DNA of 64,000 bases from Novosphingobium mathurense (GCF_900168325.1 NZ_FVZE01000006.1:62001-126000), one strand, 5' to 3'; counted from the stretch's first letter, positions 18,716 through 28,133 are shown. A program made the numbers and translations. The notes: generated by a model not told the origin, from the sequence alone.

Positions 18716-20107
18716 TCAACTTGGGCCGGTCATCGTTTCGGGACGCACGATGCGGTCGAAGTCTTCGGCGGAGACGGCCCCGCCTTCCACGGCGGCCTCG
18801 CGCAGGGTCTTGCCGCTTTCCTGCGCGCTCTTGGCGATCTTCGCAGCGGCTTCGTAGCCGATCTGCGGGGCCAGTGCGGTGACCAGCATGAGCGAGCGTT
18901 CGACGCCCGCGGCGATGTTGTCCTCGCGCGGTTCGAGCCCGTCGAGGAGGTGTTCGCGGAAGCTCTGCGCGGCATCGGCAAGCAGGGTGATCGACTGCAG
19001 GGCGTTGTAGGCCATGACCGGGCGATAGACGTTGAGTTCGAACTGCCCCTGGCTGTCTGCGAAAGTCAGGGTCGCGTGATTGCCGAAAACCTGGCTGCAG
19101 ACCTGGGTCATCGCTTCGCACTGGGTCGGATTGACCTTCCCCGGCATGATCGAGGAACCCGGCTCGTTGGCGGGCAGGGCCAGCTCGCCCAGTCCCGCGC
19201 GCGGGCCGGATCCGAGGAAGCGGATGTCGTTGGCGATCTTGTAGAGCGAGGCTGCCAGCGTGTTGAGCGCGCCATGGGTGAAGATCAGTGCATCCTGCGC
19301 GGCGAGCGCCTCGAACTTGTTGGGCGCGGTGACGAGGGGCAGCCCGGTCGCCTCCGCGAGTTCGGCGGCGATGGCCTCGGCAAAACCCACCGGAGCGTTG
19401 ATCCCGGTGCCGACTGCGGTCCCGCCCTGGGCGATGCGGCAGATGCCCGGAAGCGTCGTTTCGATCCGTTCGATCCCCGCGCGCACTTGCGCGGCATAGC
19501 CGGAGAACTCCTGCCCGAGCGTGAGGGGCGTCGCGTCCTGTGTATGGGTGCGCCCGATCTTCACGATCCGCGCCCATTGCGCGGCCTTGGCTTCCAGCAC
19601 TTCGGCCATGGCGGTGAGCTGCGGCAGCAGCCTTGCGGTCAGCGCGTGTGCTGCGGCGATGTGGATGGCGGTGGGGAATGTGTCGTTCGACGACTGGCTG
19701 CGGTTGACGTGGTCGTTGGGATGGACCGGCTTCTGGTCGCCCGGCTCGCCGCCGAGCAACTGGTTGGCGCGGTTGGCGATCACCTCGTTGACGTTCATGT
19801 TGCTCTGCGTCCCCGAACCGGTCTGCCAGACGACCAGCGGGAAGTGATCGTCGAGCTTGCCCGCGATCACTTCGTCGGCGGCCGTGACGATCGCCTCGGT
19901 CAGATGCGGGTCGAGCTTGCCGAGGCGCCGATTCACGCGGGCGGCGGCGCGCTTGATCTGGGCGATGGCGTGCACGATCGCGAGAGGCATGCGCTCTCCC
20001 CCGATCCGGAAGTTCTCGAAGGAACGCTGGGTCTGCGCCCCCCACAGGCGGTCTGCGGGCACGGCGATCTCGCCCATGGTGTCGCGTTCGATGCGGGTAT
20101 CTGTCAT
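18716..20107 (-). CDS. fumC: Class II fumarate hydratase
   Basis: This TCA-cycle enzyme interconverts fumarate and malate in the cytosol; it is the iron-free, stable type. It has 463 residues and starts [19 protein letters not shown]. The superfamily signature [13 protein letters not shown] is present, as are [12 protein letters not shown] and the [15 protein letters not shown] substrate segment. The ATG at 20105-20107 gives the normal fumarase N-terminus, whereas the longer open frame upstream does not. It is transcribed towards tRNA-Gly and divergently from the pirin genes. Confidence 0.96.
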   Translation of the reverse strand: MTDTRIERDTMGEIAVPADRLWGAQTQRSFENFRIGGERMPLAIVHAIAQIKRAAARVNRRLGKLDPHLTEAIVTAADEVIAGKLDDHFPLVVWQTGSGTQSNMNVNEVIANRANQLLGGEPGDQKPVHPNDHVNRSQSSNDTFPTAIHIAAAHALTARLLPQLTAMAEVLEAKAAQWARIVKIGRTHTQDATPLTLGQEFSGYAAQVRAGIERIETTLPGICRIAQGGTAVGTGINAPVGFAEAIAAELAEATGLPLVTAPNKFEALAAQDALIFTHGALNTLAASLYKIANDIRFLGSGPRAGLGELALPANEPGSSIMPGKVNPTQCEAMTQVCSQVFGNHATLTFADSQGQFELNVYRPVMAYNALQSITLLADAAQSFREHLLDGLEPREDNIAAGVERSLMLVTALAPQIGYEAAAKIAKSAQESGKTLREAAVEGGAVSAEDFDRIVRPETMTGPS

Positions 20108-20289
20108 GTCGGCTCCGTTGAAGGCTGGCAGCGCTTCCCTCGGCACTCCACATGGGGATGGTGCCGGCAGTTTCATCATTTCCACTTATTCGAACATCTT
20201 GGACGATTTTATTCCGGTTATCCGTAGGGGCGGATGGGCATATATGAACGGTCGACCGGGCGGCCCCCGCTGCCCGCCGGAGACATACG

Positions 20290-21003
20290 ATGATCGAACT
20301 GCGTCCTTTCGAAAGCCTTGGCGGTGCCAATCACGGTTGGCTCTATGCCAAGCATCACTTCTCCTTCGCCGGCTACCATGATCCGGCGCGGGTGCACTGG
20401 GGCAACCTGCGCGTCTGGAACGACGACACGATCGCGCCGGGCACCGGCTTCCCGCCGCACCCGCATGCCGACATGGAGATCATCACTTACGTTCGCGAAG
20501 GCGCGATCACCCACGAGGACAGCCTGGGCAACAAGGGCCGCACCGAGGCCGGCGACGTCCAGGTGATGAGCGCGGGCACCGGCATTCGCCATTCGGAATA
20601 CAACCTGGAGGATGTGACCACGAAGATCTTCCAGATCTGGATCATCCCCACCCGCAGCGGCGATGCGCCGAGCTGGGGCGCGCGGCCCTTTCCCAAGGGC
20701 GAGCGTTCGGGCCGGTTCGTCACCCTGGCCTCGGGCTATGACGGCGATGGCGATGCCCTGCCGATCCGCACCGATGCGAGGGTCGTGGCGGCAACGCTCA
20801 AGGCCGGCGAGACGGCCGAGTACCCGCTTGGCCGCGACCGCAAGGCCTATCTTGTTCCCGCGACCGGCCAGGTCCGTGTAGAAGGAGGCGAGAGTGACGG
20901 AGTCGAAGCGCGCGAACGCGATGGCGTTGCCGTGAACGATGTCGAGGTCCTGCGCGTTACGGCGCTGGACGACAGCGAGATCGTCCTGGTCGACGCGGCC
21001 TGA
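20290..21003 (+). CDS. Pirin family protein (YhhW-like)
   Basis: This is a 237-residue bicupin. The metal site segment GFPPHPHADMEIITYV and later SAGTGIRHSEYN are the conserved pirin motifs (two His from HPH, then His and Glu). YhhW-type pirins can show quercetin 2,3-dioxygenase activity; the physiological substrate is not known. It is the first gene of a same-strand run of pirin, pirin, OsmC and hydrolase-OsmC, which suggests a shared role in oxidative or electrophile stress. Confidence 0.88.
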   Translation: MIELRPFESLGGANHGWLYAKHHFSFAGYHDPARVHWGNLRVWNDDTIAPGTGFPPHPHADMEIITYVREGAITHEDSLGNKGRTEAGDVQVMSAGTGIRHSEYNLEDVTTKIFQIWIIPTRSGDAPSWGARPFPKGERSGRFVTLASGYDGDGDALPIRTDARVVAATLKAGETAEYPLGRDRKAYLVPATGQVRVEGGESDGVEARERDGVAVNDVEVLRVTALDDSEIVLVDAA

Positions 21004-21070
21004 AACCGATGAGAGAGGCGGGCGTGCATGGCGCGCCCGCCGATCCCCGCAGTTCCTGAGGAGAGTGCCC

Positions 21071-21967
21071 ATGTCCATCCGTTCCACTGACGTCGAAGGC
21101 GTCGATTCCGTCATCCTTCCGCCGGTTCGCGACCTTGGCGACGGCTTCAAGGTCCGCCGCGCGCTGCCTTCCGCCCACCGCCGCATGGTCGGCCCGTTCA
21201 TCTTCTTCGATCAGATGGGACCGGCCGCCTTCGACAGTGGCGAGGGCCTCGACGTGCGCCCTCACCCGCATATCGGCCTCGCGACCGTGACCTACCTGCT
21301 GGAAGGCGAGATCCTGCACCGCGATTCGCTGGGATCGCTGCAGCCGATCCGTCCCGGCGAGGTCAACTGGATGACCGCGGGCAGCGGCATCGTCCACTCC
21401 GAGCGCACCTCCGATGCGGTCCGCGCCAGCGGCGGCAAGCTGTTCGGCCTGCAGACCTGGGTCGCTCTCCCGCTCGACCGCGAGGAAGTCGATCCCGATT
21501 TCGCGCACTACAAGGCGGACCAGATCCCGGTGACCGAGGATGGAGGCACCCGGCTGACCCTCGTCGCCGGCACTTCGGACGGGCTGGTCTCTCCGGTGAA
21601 GACATTCTCGGACATGGTCTATGCGGACATCGTCATGGCCGAAGGCGCGCGCTACCAGGTCAAGGCCGAGCATATAGAACGGGCGGTCTACGTCGTGTCC
21701 GGCGAGGTCGAGGTGATCGGGCAGACGGGTTCCTTTACCACTGGCGAACTCGTGATCTTCCAGCCGGGCGCGGAAGTCGTGCTCAAGGCCAGGGGCGCGG
21801 CGCGGCTGATGCTGCTGGGCGGCGAGCCGTTCCCCGAAGGGCGAAATATCTTCTGGAACTTCGTGTCCTCCTCGCGCGACCGGATCGAGCAGGCCAAGGA
21901 AGACTGGAAGGCGCAGCGCTTTGCCCCCGTCCCGGGCGAAACCGAATTCATCCCTCTTCCGGCCTGA
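21071..21967 (+). CDS. Pirin family protein (second copy, longer type)
   Basis: This is a 298-residue pirin with the N-terminal motif LDVRPHPHIGLATVTYLLEG and NWMTAGSGIVHSER, so the cupin metal ligands are intact. The C-terminal cupin includes PEGRNIFWNFVSSSRDRIEQAKEDW, the usual end of this subgroup. ATG 21071 follows GAGGAGAG and begins MSIRSTDVEGVDSVILPP. It is only distantly similar to the preceding pirin, so the pair is not a recent duplication. Confidence 0.9.
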   Translation: MSIRSTDVEGVDSVILPPVRDLGDGFKVRRALPSAHRRMVGPFIFFDQMGPAAFDSGEGLDVRPHPHIGLATVTYLLEGEILHRDSLGSLQPIRPGEVNWMTAGSGIVHSERTSDAVRASGGKLFGLQTWVALPLDREEVDPDFAHYKADQIPVTEDGGTRLTLVAGTSDGLVSPVKTFSDMVYADIVMAEGARYQVKAEHIERAVYVVSGEVEVIGQTGSFTTGELVIFQPGAEVVLKARGAARLMLLGGEPFPEGRNIFWNFVSSSRDRIEQAKEDWKAQRFAPVPGETEFIPLPA

Positions 21968-21996
21968 CCGCCGCACACCGCAAGGGAGCATTGCAC

Positions 21997-22383
21997 ATGG
22001 CACATGGAACTGCCCGCATCGGCCGCGATCGCTATCATACCGAGATCGAAGTGAGCGGCCACGCTCTCGTGGCGGACGAAGGAGCCGGGCTTGGCGGCGC
22101 CAACTCCGGACCGGCGCCCTACGACTACATCCTGGCCGGGCTCGGTGCCTGCACCGCGATCACGCTGCGCATGTATGCGGACCGCAAGGAATGGCCGCTC
22201 GAATCCGCCGATGTCGACCTGCGGCTGGTGGGCGGCAAGGAGGGGGCGCATATCGAGCGTACCCTGACGCTGACCGGCGCGCTGGATCAGGAACAGCGTG
22301 CGCGGCTTGCAGACATCGCGGAGCGCACGCCCGTGACGCTCACGCTCAAGAACGGTATCGGCATCACGACCACGCTGGCCTGA
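21997..22383 (+). CDS. OsmC family protein lacking the second cysteine
   Basis: This 128-residue protein has the OsmC/Ohr fold: GANSGPAPYDYILAGLGACTAITLRMYADRK contains the first redox cysteine (C52). The position of the second, peroxidase-essential cysteine is occupied by T111 (AERTPVTLTL), whereas the fused OsmC domain encoded next has Cys there. A thiol peroxidase of the usual two-Cys type is therefore unlikely. ATG 21997 has AAGGGAG at good spacing; a TTG two codons earlier is less likely. Confidence 0.85.
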   Translation: MAHGTARIGRDRYHTEIEVSGHALVADEGAGLGGANSGPAPYDYILAGLGACTAITLRMYADRKEWPLESADVDLRLVGGKEGAHIERTLTLTGALDQEQRARLADIAERTPVTLTLKNGIGITTTLA

Positions 22384-22408
22384 CCGGCGGCGCGCTGAGG
22401 AGCAGATC

Positions 22409-23668
22409 ATGGCTGCAAGGGCATTCGATTTTACCGGAGCCAATGGACATCGCCTGTCGGGCCGCCTCGATGTGCCCGAAGGCCGGGCGCGGGCCTGGGC
22501 GATCTTCGCGCATTGCTTCACTTGCGGGAAGGACAACCTGGCCGCAGTGCGGGTCGGCCGAGCACTCGCGGCGCAGGGCATCGGCGTGCTGCGCTTCGAC
22601 TTTGCCGGCCTCGGCGCCAGCGAAGGCGAATTCGCGGCTTCGAAGTTCAGCGCCGACGTGGCCGACCTGATCGCCGCCGCCGAAGTGATGACGGGCGAGG
22701 GCATGGCGCCTTCGCTGCTGATCGGTCACAGCATGGGCGGCGCGGCGGCGATTGCCGCTGCGGGCGAGATCGCCTCGGTGCGTGCCGTGGCGACGATCGG
22801 TGCGCCGTTTTCGCTGCAGGTGGCGATGCACCATTTCGGCGACGAGGCGCTCTCCGCGCTGGAGCGTGACGGGGAAACAGATGTCCACCTGGCCGGGCGT
22901 CCGTTCCGCGTGGGCAAGGCGATGGTCGAGGAACTGCGCGCAACCGACCTCGGCGCAGCGCTCAAGGCCCTGCGCAAGCCGCTGCTGATCATGCACGCTC
23001 CGCTGGACGATACGGTGCCGCTGGCGCAGGCGACCAGGATCTTCACTGCGGCGCTGCATCCCAAGAGCTTCGTGACGCTGGACGATGCCGACCACCTGCT
23101 GACGCGCAAGGGCGATGCGGATTATGTCGCCGGCGTCGTGATGGCCTGGGCGGCGCGCTATCTGGACCTGCTGCAAGCGGTTCCGGCACCGCGTCCCAGC
23201 GAGGACGTGCTGGCCGAGGAGACCGGCGCGGGCAAGTTCCAGCTTGCGATTTCGGCGGGCGGAGCGCGCTTCCTGGCCGACGAGCCGCGCAATGTCGGCG
23301 GACTCGGCTCGGGTCCTTCACCTTATGATCTGCTGTCTTCGGCGCTGGCGGCGTGCACGACGATGACGCTGCGCCTCTATGCCGACCACAAGGGGCTGCC
23401 GGTCACGCGCATCCGTACGGCTGTCGGCCATCGCCGTGAGACCGGGCAGGCGCAGCCCGATGTCTTCACCCGCCGCATCGCCATCGAGGGCGAGATCGAC
23501 GCCGATCAGCGCCAGCGCCTGCTGGAAATGGCCGAGCGCTGCCCGGTACATCGCACGCTCGAGAAGGGCGCGCGCTTCGACACGGTGATCGGTGAGCCGC
23601 CCGCGGCGGCCGAACCGGAATCGGCCCATGCGGCCGACATGCAGGTGGCGGTGGACGCCCGGGACTGA
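22409..23668 (+). CDS. Bifunctional alpha/beta hydrolase - OsmC protein
   Basis: This is a 419-residue fusion. Residues 1-255 form an alpha/beta hydrolase with nucleophile S108 in IGHSMGG, likely acid D200 or D201 and H229 in DADHLL. Residues about 265-395 form an OsmC domain with both redox cysteines (C316 in LAACTTMTLRLYADHK and C378 in AERCPVHRTLEKG). This fused family is known in proteobacteria; it could cleave and reduce organic peroxides or related esters, though the substrate is unproven. A hairpin spanning the stop codon ends the unit. Confidence 0.9.
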   Translation: MAARAFDFTGANGHRLSGRLDVPEGRARAWAIFAHCFTCGKDNLAAVRVGRALAAQGIGVLRFDFAGLGASEGEFAASKFSADVADLIAAAEVMTGEGMAPSLLIGHSMGGAAAIAAAGEIASVRAVATIGAPFSLQVAMHHFGDEALSALERDGETDVHLAGRPFRVGKAMVEELRATDLGAALKALRKPLLIMHAPLDDTVPLAQATRIFTAALHPKSFVTLDDADHLLTRKGDADYVAGVVMAWAARYLDLLQAVPAPRPSEDVLAEETGAGKFQLAISAGGARFLADEPRNVGGLGSGPSPYDLLSSALAACTTMTLRLYADHKGLPVTRIRTAVGHRRETGQAQPDVFTRRIAIEGEIDADQRQRLLEMAERCPVHRTLEKGARFDTVIGEPPAAAEPESAHAADMQVAVDARD

Positions 23669-23681
23669 TGCCCGGGCGTTC
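23655..23681. terminator. Hairpin terminator between convergent genes
   Basis: A perfect 9-bp stem, ACGCCCGGG (23655-23663) with CCCGGGCGT (23671-23679), holds the stop codon of the hydrolase-OsmC gene in its loop. It is followed by TTCCGTTC. It separates that gene from the convergent phosphatase gene. Confidence 0.55.
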
Positions 23682-23698
23682 CGTTCAATCGGCTTCGG

Positions 23699-24751
23699 TC
23701 AGTCGAGCAGTTCGCGGCGCAGCTTGGCGAAGTCCGCGTCGGTCAGCCCGACTTCCTGCTTCAGGTAGCCTTCGGTACCGCCGTACTGCCGGTCCAGATA
23801 GGTGAAGAACTGGGCGAGGTGCGAGGCCCCGCTCGGCGTGTAGAGCGGCTGTACGACGTGCCGCTGCTTCTCGTCACCGGACATGTACATCGCGACGATG
23901 GGGTTGTTCGGATAGTCCTTCGGATCGACCTTGGGCATCTCGAATTGCGGGCGGCGCAGCGCGGTCGAGAGGTGATAGTCCTTGAGGATCGTCTCGCGGT
24001 CGACGCCCAGCAGGTCGTAGATCAGCGCGGTGGCGATCCCCGTGCGGTCCTGCCCGGCCGAGCAGTGGTAGATCACCGCGCCCTCGTCTGCCAGCAGGCG
24101 GCGGAACAGCGCCCGGAACTGGGGCACGAGCATCTTCTCCATGCCCTTGTAGGTGTTCTCGCCATCGCCGGCACCATAGGCCGCCAGCAATGGCTTGAGC
24201 GAATAGTCGTTGGCAAGGAACAGGGCGCCGGTGCGATCGTCGACCAAGTCGGGTGCGACTTCGCGTTCCTCGAGGGAGCGCAGGTCGACGACGCTGTCGA
24301 TGTGCAACTGGTCGATCAGGGCATAGTCGGCATCCGAAAGCAGGGGCATGGCGCCCGAGCGGAACGCCTTGCCCCAACGGACCTGATGGCCGTCCTTCGT
24401 GACGTAACCGCCGATATCGCGGAAATTGCTGCCTTGCTGCAGCGGCAGCACGCGCTCGGCAACGACGGTCGAATGTCCGCCTTCGCCAAGGAGGATGACG
24501 TAGCGATGCTCGTCGGCGGGGATCGCCAGCTTGACCTTGCGGTCCTTGCCGGTGGCGGTGACGCGCCGGTCGCCATCGTCGACGGTCGTGTCCGCGCTGA
24601 TCCAGACCGAGACCGGGGCCACATCTCCCCGATCAAGCTCGACGGTCTGCGCATCGAGACGGGTGAGGGTCGCCATCTCCCGCGCCGACGCGGGAGAGGA
24701 TGCCAGCACGGCAATCGTGGCAATAAGGGCGGTGCAGGTGGTGTAACGCAT
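23699..24751 (-). CDS. Secreted tyrosine-phosphatase-like (Y_phosphatase3) protein
   Basis: This is a 350-residue exported protein with a signal peptide at about 1-23 (TALIATIAVLASSPASA). The C-terminal two thirds fit the PTP-like family with GSNFRDIGGYVTKDG (about 108-122) and the active-site loop HCSAGQDRTG, nucleophile C230 and R236. The N-terminal region (25-100) looks like a beta-sandwich of unknown role. Family members are protein-tyrosine or lipid phosphatases, and related folds act as phytases. Directly downstream of a TonB receptor gene on the same strand, it may release a phosphate or its organic partner in the periplasm before or after uptake. Confidence 0.85.
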   Translation of the reverse strand: MRYTTCTALIATIAVLASSPASAREMATLTRLDAQTVELDRGDVAPVSVWISADTTVDDGDRRVTATGKDRKVKLAIPADEHRYVILLGEGGHSTVVAERVLPLQQGSNFRDIGGYVTKDGHQVRWGKAFRSGAMPLLSDADYALIDQLHIDSVVDLRSLEEREVAPDLVDDRTGALFLANDYSLKPLLAAYGAGDGENTYKGMEKMLVPQFRALFRRLLADEGAVIYHCSAGQDRTGIATALIYDLLGVDRETILKDYHLSTALRRPQFEMPKVDPKDYPNNPIVAMYMSGDEKQRHVVQPLYTPSGASHLAQFFTYLDRQYGGTEGYLKQEVGLTDADFAKLRRELLD

Positions 24752-24768
24752 GAGGATGTGTTTCCCGA

Positions 24769-27378
24769 TCAGAAGCCGAAGCGTACGCCGAAGAGGTAGC
24801 GCGAACCGATGCGCTCGACTTCGGTCGGCATTGCCTGGGTGCCGGCATAGGCGATGTACGTTTCGTTGGTGAGGTTGGCGAGGTCCGCGAAAACCGTGAA
24901 GTTCTCGTTCACCGCATAACGCAGCGAGACGTCGAGGTTCTCGTAGCCCTTGCGGTGTTCGCCGCTGCCCATGCCGCCCAGCGTGTCCAGCCAGTCCGAA
25001 CGCCACTGGTAGCTGACGCGGCCCGAGAAGCCGTACTTTTCATAGAACAGAGAAGCGTTGGCGATCTTCTTGGACATGCCCTGGAAAGGGATTGCCTTCT
25101 GCGTCGGGGTGTCGAAGTCGCCGTCGAGCAGGGTCAGGTTGCCCTGGAAGCCGAAGCCGTCAAAGGGCGCAGGCAGGAAGTCGAACTGCTTTTGCGCGTT
25201 GAACTCGACACCGTAAAGCTTGCCATGCTTGCCGTTGAAGGTGCCCTTGAGCAGGTAGTTCGAACGGTCGGTCCCGCCGAAGCTGTAGAAGTCGGAGCCG
25301 ACCGGCTGCTTGCTGGAGTACAGCACATTGTCGACCCAGCGGGAGAAACCTGCAACCGAGAGCAGGCCATTGCCCGGCAGGTAGTATTCGACGCTGGCGT
25401 CGAGGCCCCAGGTGTATTCGGGCTTGAGCAGCGGGTTGCCGCCGGAGATTTCGCCGGGCGAAGTCGTATCGTTGATCGAGGCGCCGACGCGGATCGCGCC
25501 GTAGGCCGGGCGCGATATGCCGCGCTGGCCGGCAAGGCGCAGGACCAGGTCGTTGGTGGCTTCGTACTTGAGGTTGAGGCTCGGGAAGAAGTCGGTGCGG
25601 TTCTTGTGGAAGGTGAGCGGCGTATAGGCGCCGTTCGAGAGGACCGAGCCTGAATTGTCGAGCACGTAGTTCTCTACCCGCAGGCCGGCAATCGCGGTCA
25701 GCGCACCGGTTTCCAGCTTGGCCGAGACATAGCCCGCTAGCGTCTTTTCACGCTGGGCGTAGCGGTCGCTGGCCGGAATGTCCTTGGCCGGATCGTAGAG
25801 ACCGGCGGCCTCGAGCTTGCCGAGCAGGCTGTCGATGTCACGGCGCATGGCGACGTTGTCGACGTAGTTGAAGTTCAGGCCGAGCGGAAAGTCGGTGTCC
25901 CAGGCCTTGTCGGTGACGTAGCTGTTCACGTCGAAGGGCTGGCCGACTACCGAACCGAGCGCGCCGATCGCCGCGATGTTGGAGAACGAGAAGTTGTTGC
26001 CCGCGATGTCGCGGTCGGCAAAGAGCCCGCCCGCCGCAAGCGTGAGCGCGCCCATTTCCTTGGCGACGTCGACCTTGGCGGTATAGCTGTCCGAGACGGT
26101 CTTTTGCCGCGCGGCGATCATGTAGGCGCGTCCGGTCGAGAGGCTCGCCTGGTTGAATGCACCGCCGGTCAGCGAGACGATCGGGAAGTTCGGATTGCTG
26201 TTGTCGTACGTGAACGAGAGGTTGTTCGCGCCGGTTGTCGAGGACTGGACCAGCGGCAGGTAGCTGCTGTTGTCGGTGCGGGTGTAGTTGAGCTTCACTG
26301 CGGCGGTGAAGCCGTCGAAGTCGTCGTACTCGCCGCCGATCGTGCCGATGTAGTTGCGGTTGCGATATTCGCCGTAGTTGAAGCTGCCGCGCATCGGCAC
26401 GCCGGTCAGGTCGCCCGAGGCCTGCGTGCGGGTGCCCGAGGCAGCCTTTTCGAGTTGCAGCTCGTACTGGTTACGCTGCTCGTCGTCGTTGAACTCGGAG
26501 AAGATTGCCTTGGCGTAGATGCGCTGGCCGGCTTCCGGGCTGTACTCGACGGCGCCGAACAGGCCGTTGTTCCAGCGTTCGAGCTCGTACTGGCGGATGT
26601 CGAACTCGGTCGGGCCCTTGGCATCATAGGCACCCACTTCGCGGTTGTCGGTAAGCTGCTTGCGGCGATAGTGCGAACCGCCCAGCACGAAGCCGAAAGT
26701 ATCGTTGGACCAAGACAGGCGCAGCGAGCCCTGACGCTGTTCGCCCCCGCCCAGGCCCATGAACCCGTAGCCGAGATCGCCCGACACATGCAGGCCGCGC
26801 TGCTCCATCGGCGAGTAAGTCCGCAAGTCGATCGTCGAGACGATGGCATCGGCCTGCATGTCCGAGGTCAGCGACTTGTTGACCACCATTTCAGAGAGCA
26901 TCACCGCCGGGATCGCGTCGAAGCGATAGGCGCGGGTGTCACCGCCTTCGTCGACGCCGACCATCGGGATGCCGTCGATCGAGACGGAGGTCCAGCGGTT
27001 GGGCGCGCCGCGCACCTGGATGTAGCGCTCCTGTCCCTGGTCGCGCTGCACCGCGACGGCGGGCAGGCGGGCCAGCGCGGCTGCGGCGTTCTGGTCGGGG
27101 AAGCGACCCACGGCGTCGGCCGCGGCGATGTCGGAGAGGTTGTCGGCCTTGCGCTTGGCTTCGACCGAGGCCTGCTGCGAGGCGAGGATGGTGCCGGTGA
27201 CGATGATGGTGTTGCCGATTTCGCCGCCCGGGATCATGTCGTCCTGCGGCGCCACCCCTGCTTCGGCAGCGGCAAGGTCGGCCGCGCCGGATTCCGCCGC
27301 CTGGGCCACGCCGGCCAGGGACACGGCGATGGCAAGCGCGCTGGCAAGGCCCGCCGCGCGGTACGAAAGGTATTTCAT
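24769..27378 (-). CDS. TonB-dependent outer-membrane receptor (Caulobacter type)
   Basis: This is an 869-residue receptor. The signal peptide covers about 1-27 (ending GVAQAAE). The TonB-box-like region is GNTIIVTGTILASQQ, the plug has FPDQNAAAALARLPAVAVQRDQGQERYIQVRG and SIDGIPMVG, and the barrel ends in the usual aromatic residue (YLFGVRFGF). The plug pattern matches the large receptor family of Caulobacter and sphingomonads that often imports sugars or other organic ligands rather than iron chelates. A phosphatase-like gene follows 17 bases downstream, which hints at a phosphorylated ligand. Confidence 0.93.
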   Translation of the reverse strand: MKYLSYRAAGLASALAIAVSLAGVAQAAESGAADLAAAEAGVAPQDDMIPGGEIGNTIIVTGTILASQQASVEAKRKADNLSDIAAADAVGRFPDQNAAAALARLPAVAVQRDQGQERYIQVRGAPNRWTSVSIDGIPMVGVDEGGDTRAYRFDAIPAVMLSEMVVNKSLTSDMQADAIVSTIDLRTYSPMEQRGLHVSGDLGYGFMGLGGGEQRQGSLRLSWSNDTFGFVLGGSHYRRKQLTDNREVGAYDAKGPTEFDIRQYELERWNNGLFGAVEYSPEAGQRIYAKAIFSEFNDDEQRNQYELQLEKAASGTRTQASGDLTGVPMRGSFNYGEYRNRNYIGTIGGEYDDFDGFTAAVKLNYTRTDNSSYLPLVQSSTTGANNLSFTYDNSNPNFPIVSLTGGAFNQASLSTGRAYMIAARQKTVSDSYTAKVDVAKEMGALTLAAGGLFADRDIAGNNFSFSNIAAIGALGSVVGQPFDVNSYVTDKAWDTDFPLGLNFNYVDNVAMRRDIDSLLGKLEAAGLYDPAKDIPASDRYAQREKTLAGYVSAKLETGALTAIAGLRVENYVLDNSGSVLSNGAYTPLTFHKNRTDFFPSLNLKYEATNDLVLRLAGQRGISRPAYGAIRVGASINDTTSPGEISGGNPLLKPEYTWGLDASVEYYLPGNGLLSVAGFSRWVDNVLYSSKQPVGSDFYSFGGTDRSNYLLKGTFNGKHGKLYGVEFNAQKQFDFLPAPFDGFGFQGNLTLLDGDFDTPTQKAIPFQGMSKKIANASLFYEKYGFSGRVSYQWRSDWLDTLGGMGSGEHRKGYENLDVSLRYAVNENFTVFADLANLTNETYIAYAGTQAMPTEVERIGSRYLFGVRFGF

Positions 27379-27697
27379 CTGGTGGATTTCCCCTGAAGTG
27401 ATCTGTCTTCGGGGCGGCGCCTAGGAGGGGTTTGTTACAGGGGGTGAAAAGTTCAGGGACAGTTCGGTTTCAGAATTATATTATAATTATGACAAACGCC
27501 GATCGCGTGGAGGCCTTTTTACCCATCATTATCGTGATTTATCAGTATTTTAATGTCACGAAACCGGCTCGGTGCCGAGGCGGAAGCGTGCGGCCTTCGC
27601 GTTAAATTGATGTCTACTGCAAAAATGTGATGCCCATCGCCGAATGGCGCGGAACAGGTTGAAAGCCTGCCGCGTCCGGCGCAGTATCGCGCCCTTC
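27379..27697. other. AT-rich intergenic region between receptor and yjbQ
   Basis: These 319 bases lie between the divergent receptor and yjbQ genes. The middle (about 27465-27560) is much AT-richer than its surroundings and holds a perfect palindrome (27474-27488). Both promoters are expected here. No gene is supported. Confidence 0.55.
27474..27488. promoter_or_regulatory. 15-bp AT palindrome upstream of TonB receptor gene
   Basis: AATTATA-T-TATAATT is a perfect 7-1-7 inverted repeat about 95 bases before the receptor start codon. It contains TATAAT on both strands, so it may be an operator, a -10 element used in either direction, or both. Confidence 0.4.
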
Positions 27698-28114
27698 ATG
27701 CAGCAGTCCACGACACTCCTAACCATCGATACGCCCGGCCGGGGTCTTACCGAAATCACGCATGCCGTGGCCGACTGGCTCGGCGGGCACGACGTGGGAG
27801 AGGGCCTGCTGACACTGCTGTGCCGCCACACTTCGGCCTCGCTGCTGATCCAGGAGAATGCCGCGCGCGAAGTGCGCCGCGACTTGCTCGACTGGCTGGA
27901 GCGGCTGGCGCCGGAAGGCGATCACTATGCCCATGACGATGAAGGGCCGGACGACATGCCCGCGCACTTGCGCGCGACGCTGACCGGCGTGAACCTGTCG
28001 ATCCCGGTGATCGGGGGGAGGATGGCGCTGGGCACGTGGCAGGGCATCTACCTTGCCGAGCACCGCCGCATGCCGCATCGCCGGCAGGTGGCGATCCACC
28101 TTCTGGGACAATAG
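27698..28114 (+). CDS. yjbQ: YjbQ family protein (UPF0047)
   Basis: This small cytoplasmic protein of 138 residues belongs to the YjbQ family. The family motif is seen as LCRHTSASLLIQENAAREVRRDL and GDHYAHDDEGPDDMPAHLRATL, with LGTWQGIYLAEHR near the end. Some members show weak thiamin phosphate synthase activity, but the true role is unsettled. ATG 27698 is preferred because upstream codons in frame have no family similarity. Confidence 0.9.
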   Translation: MQQSTTLLTIDTPGRGLTEITHAVADWLGGHDVGEGLLTLLCRHTSASLLIQENAAREVRRDLLDWLERLAPEGDHYAHDDEGPDDMPAHLRATLTGVNLSIPVIGGRMALGTWQGIYLAEHRRMPHRRQVAIHLLGQ

Positions 28115-28133
28115 CCGAATGGAGCCGACACCC

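Noticed and set aside
27485..27500. A Pho-box-like half-site (TTGTCATAA on the minus strand) before the receptor gene
   Set aside because: Only one half-site is present; the second 11-bp repeat expected for PhoB binding is not found, although the phosphatase gene made it tempting.
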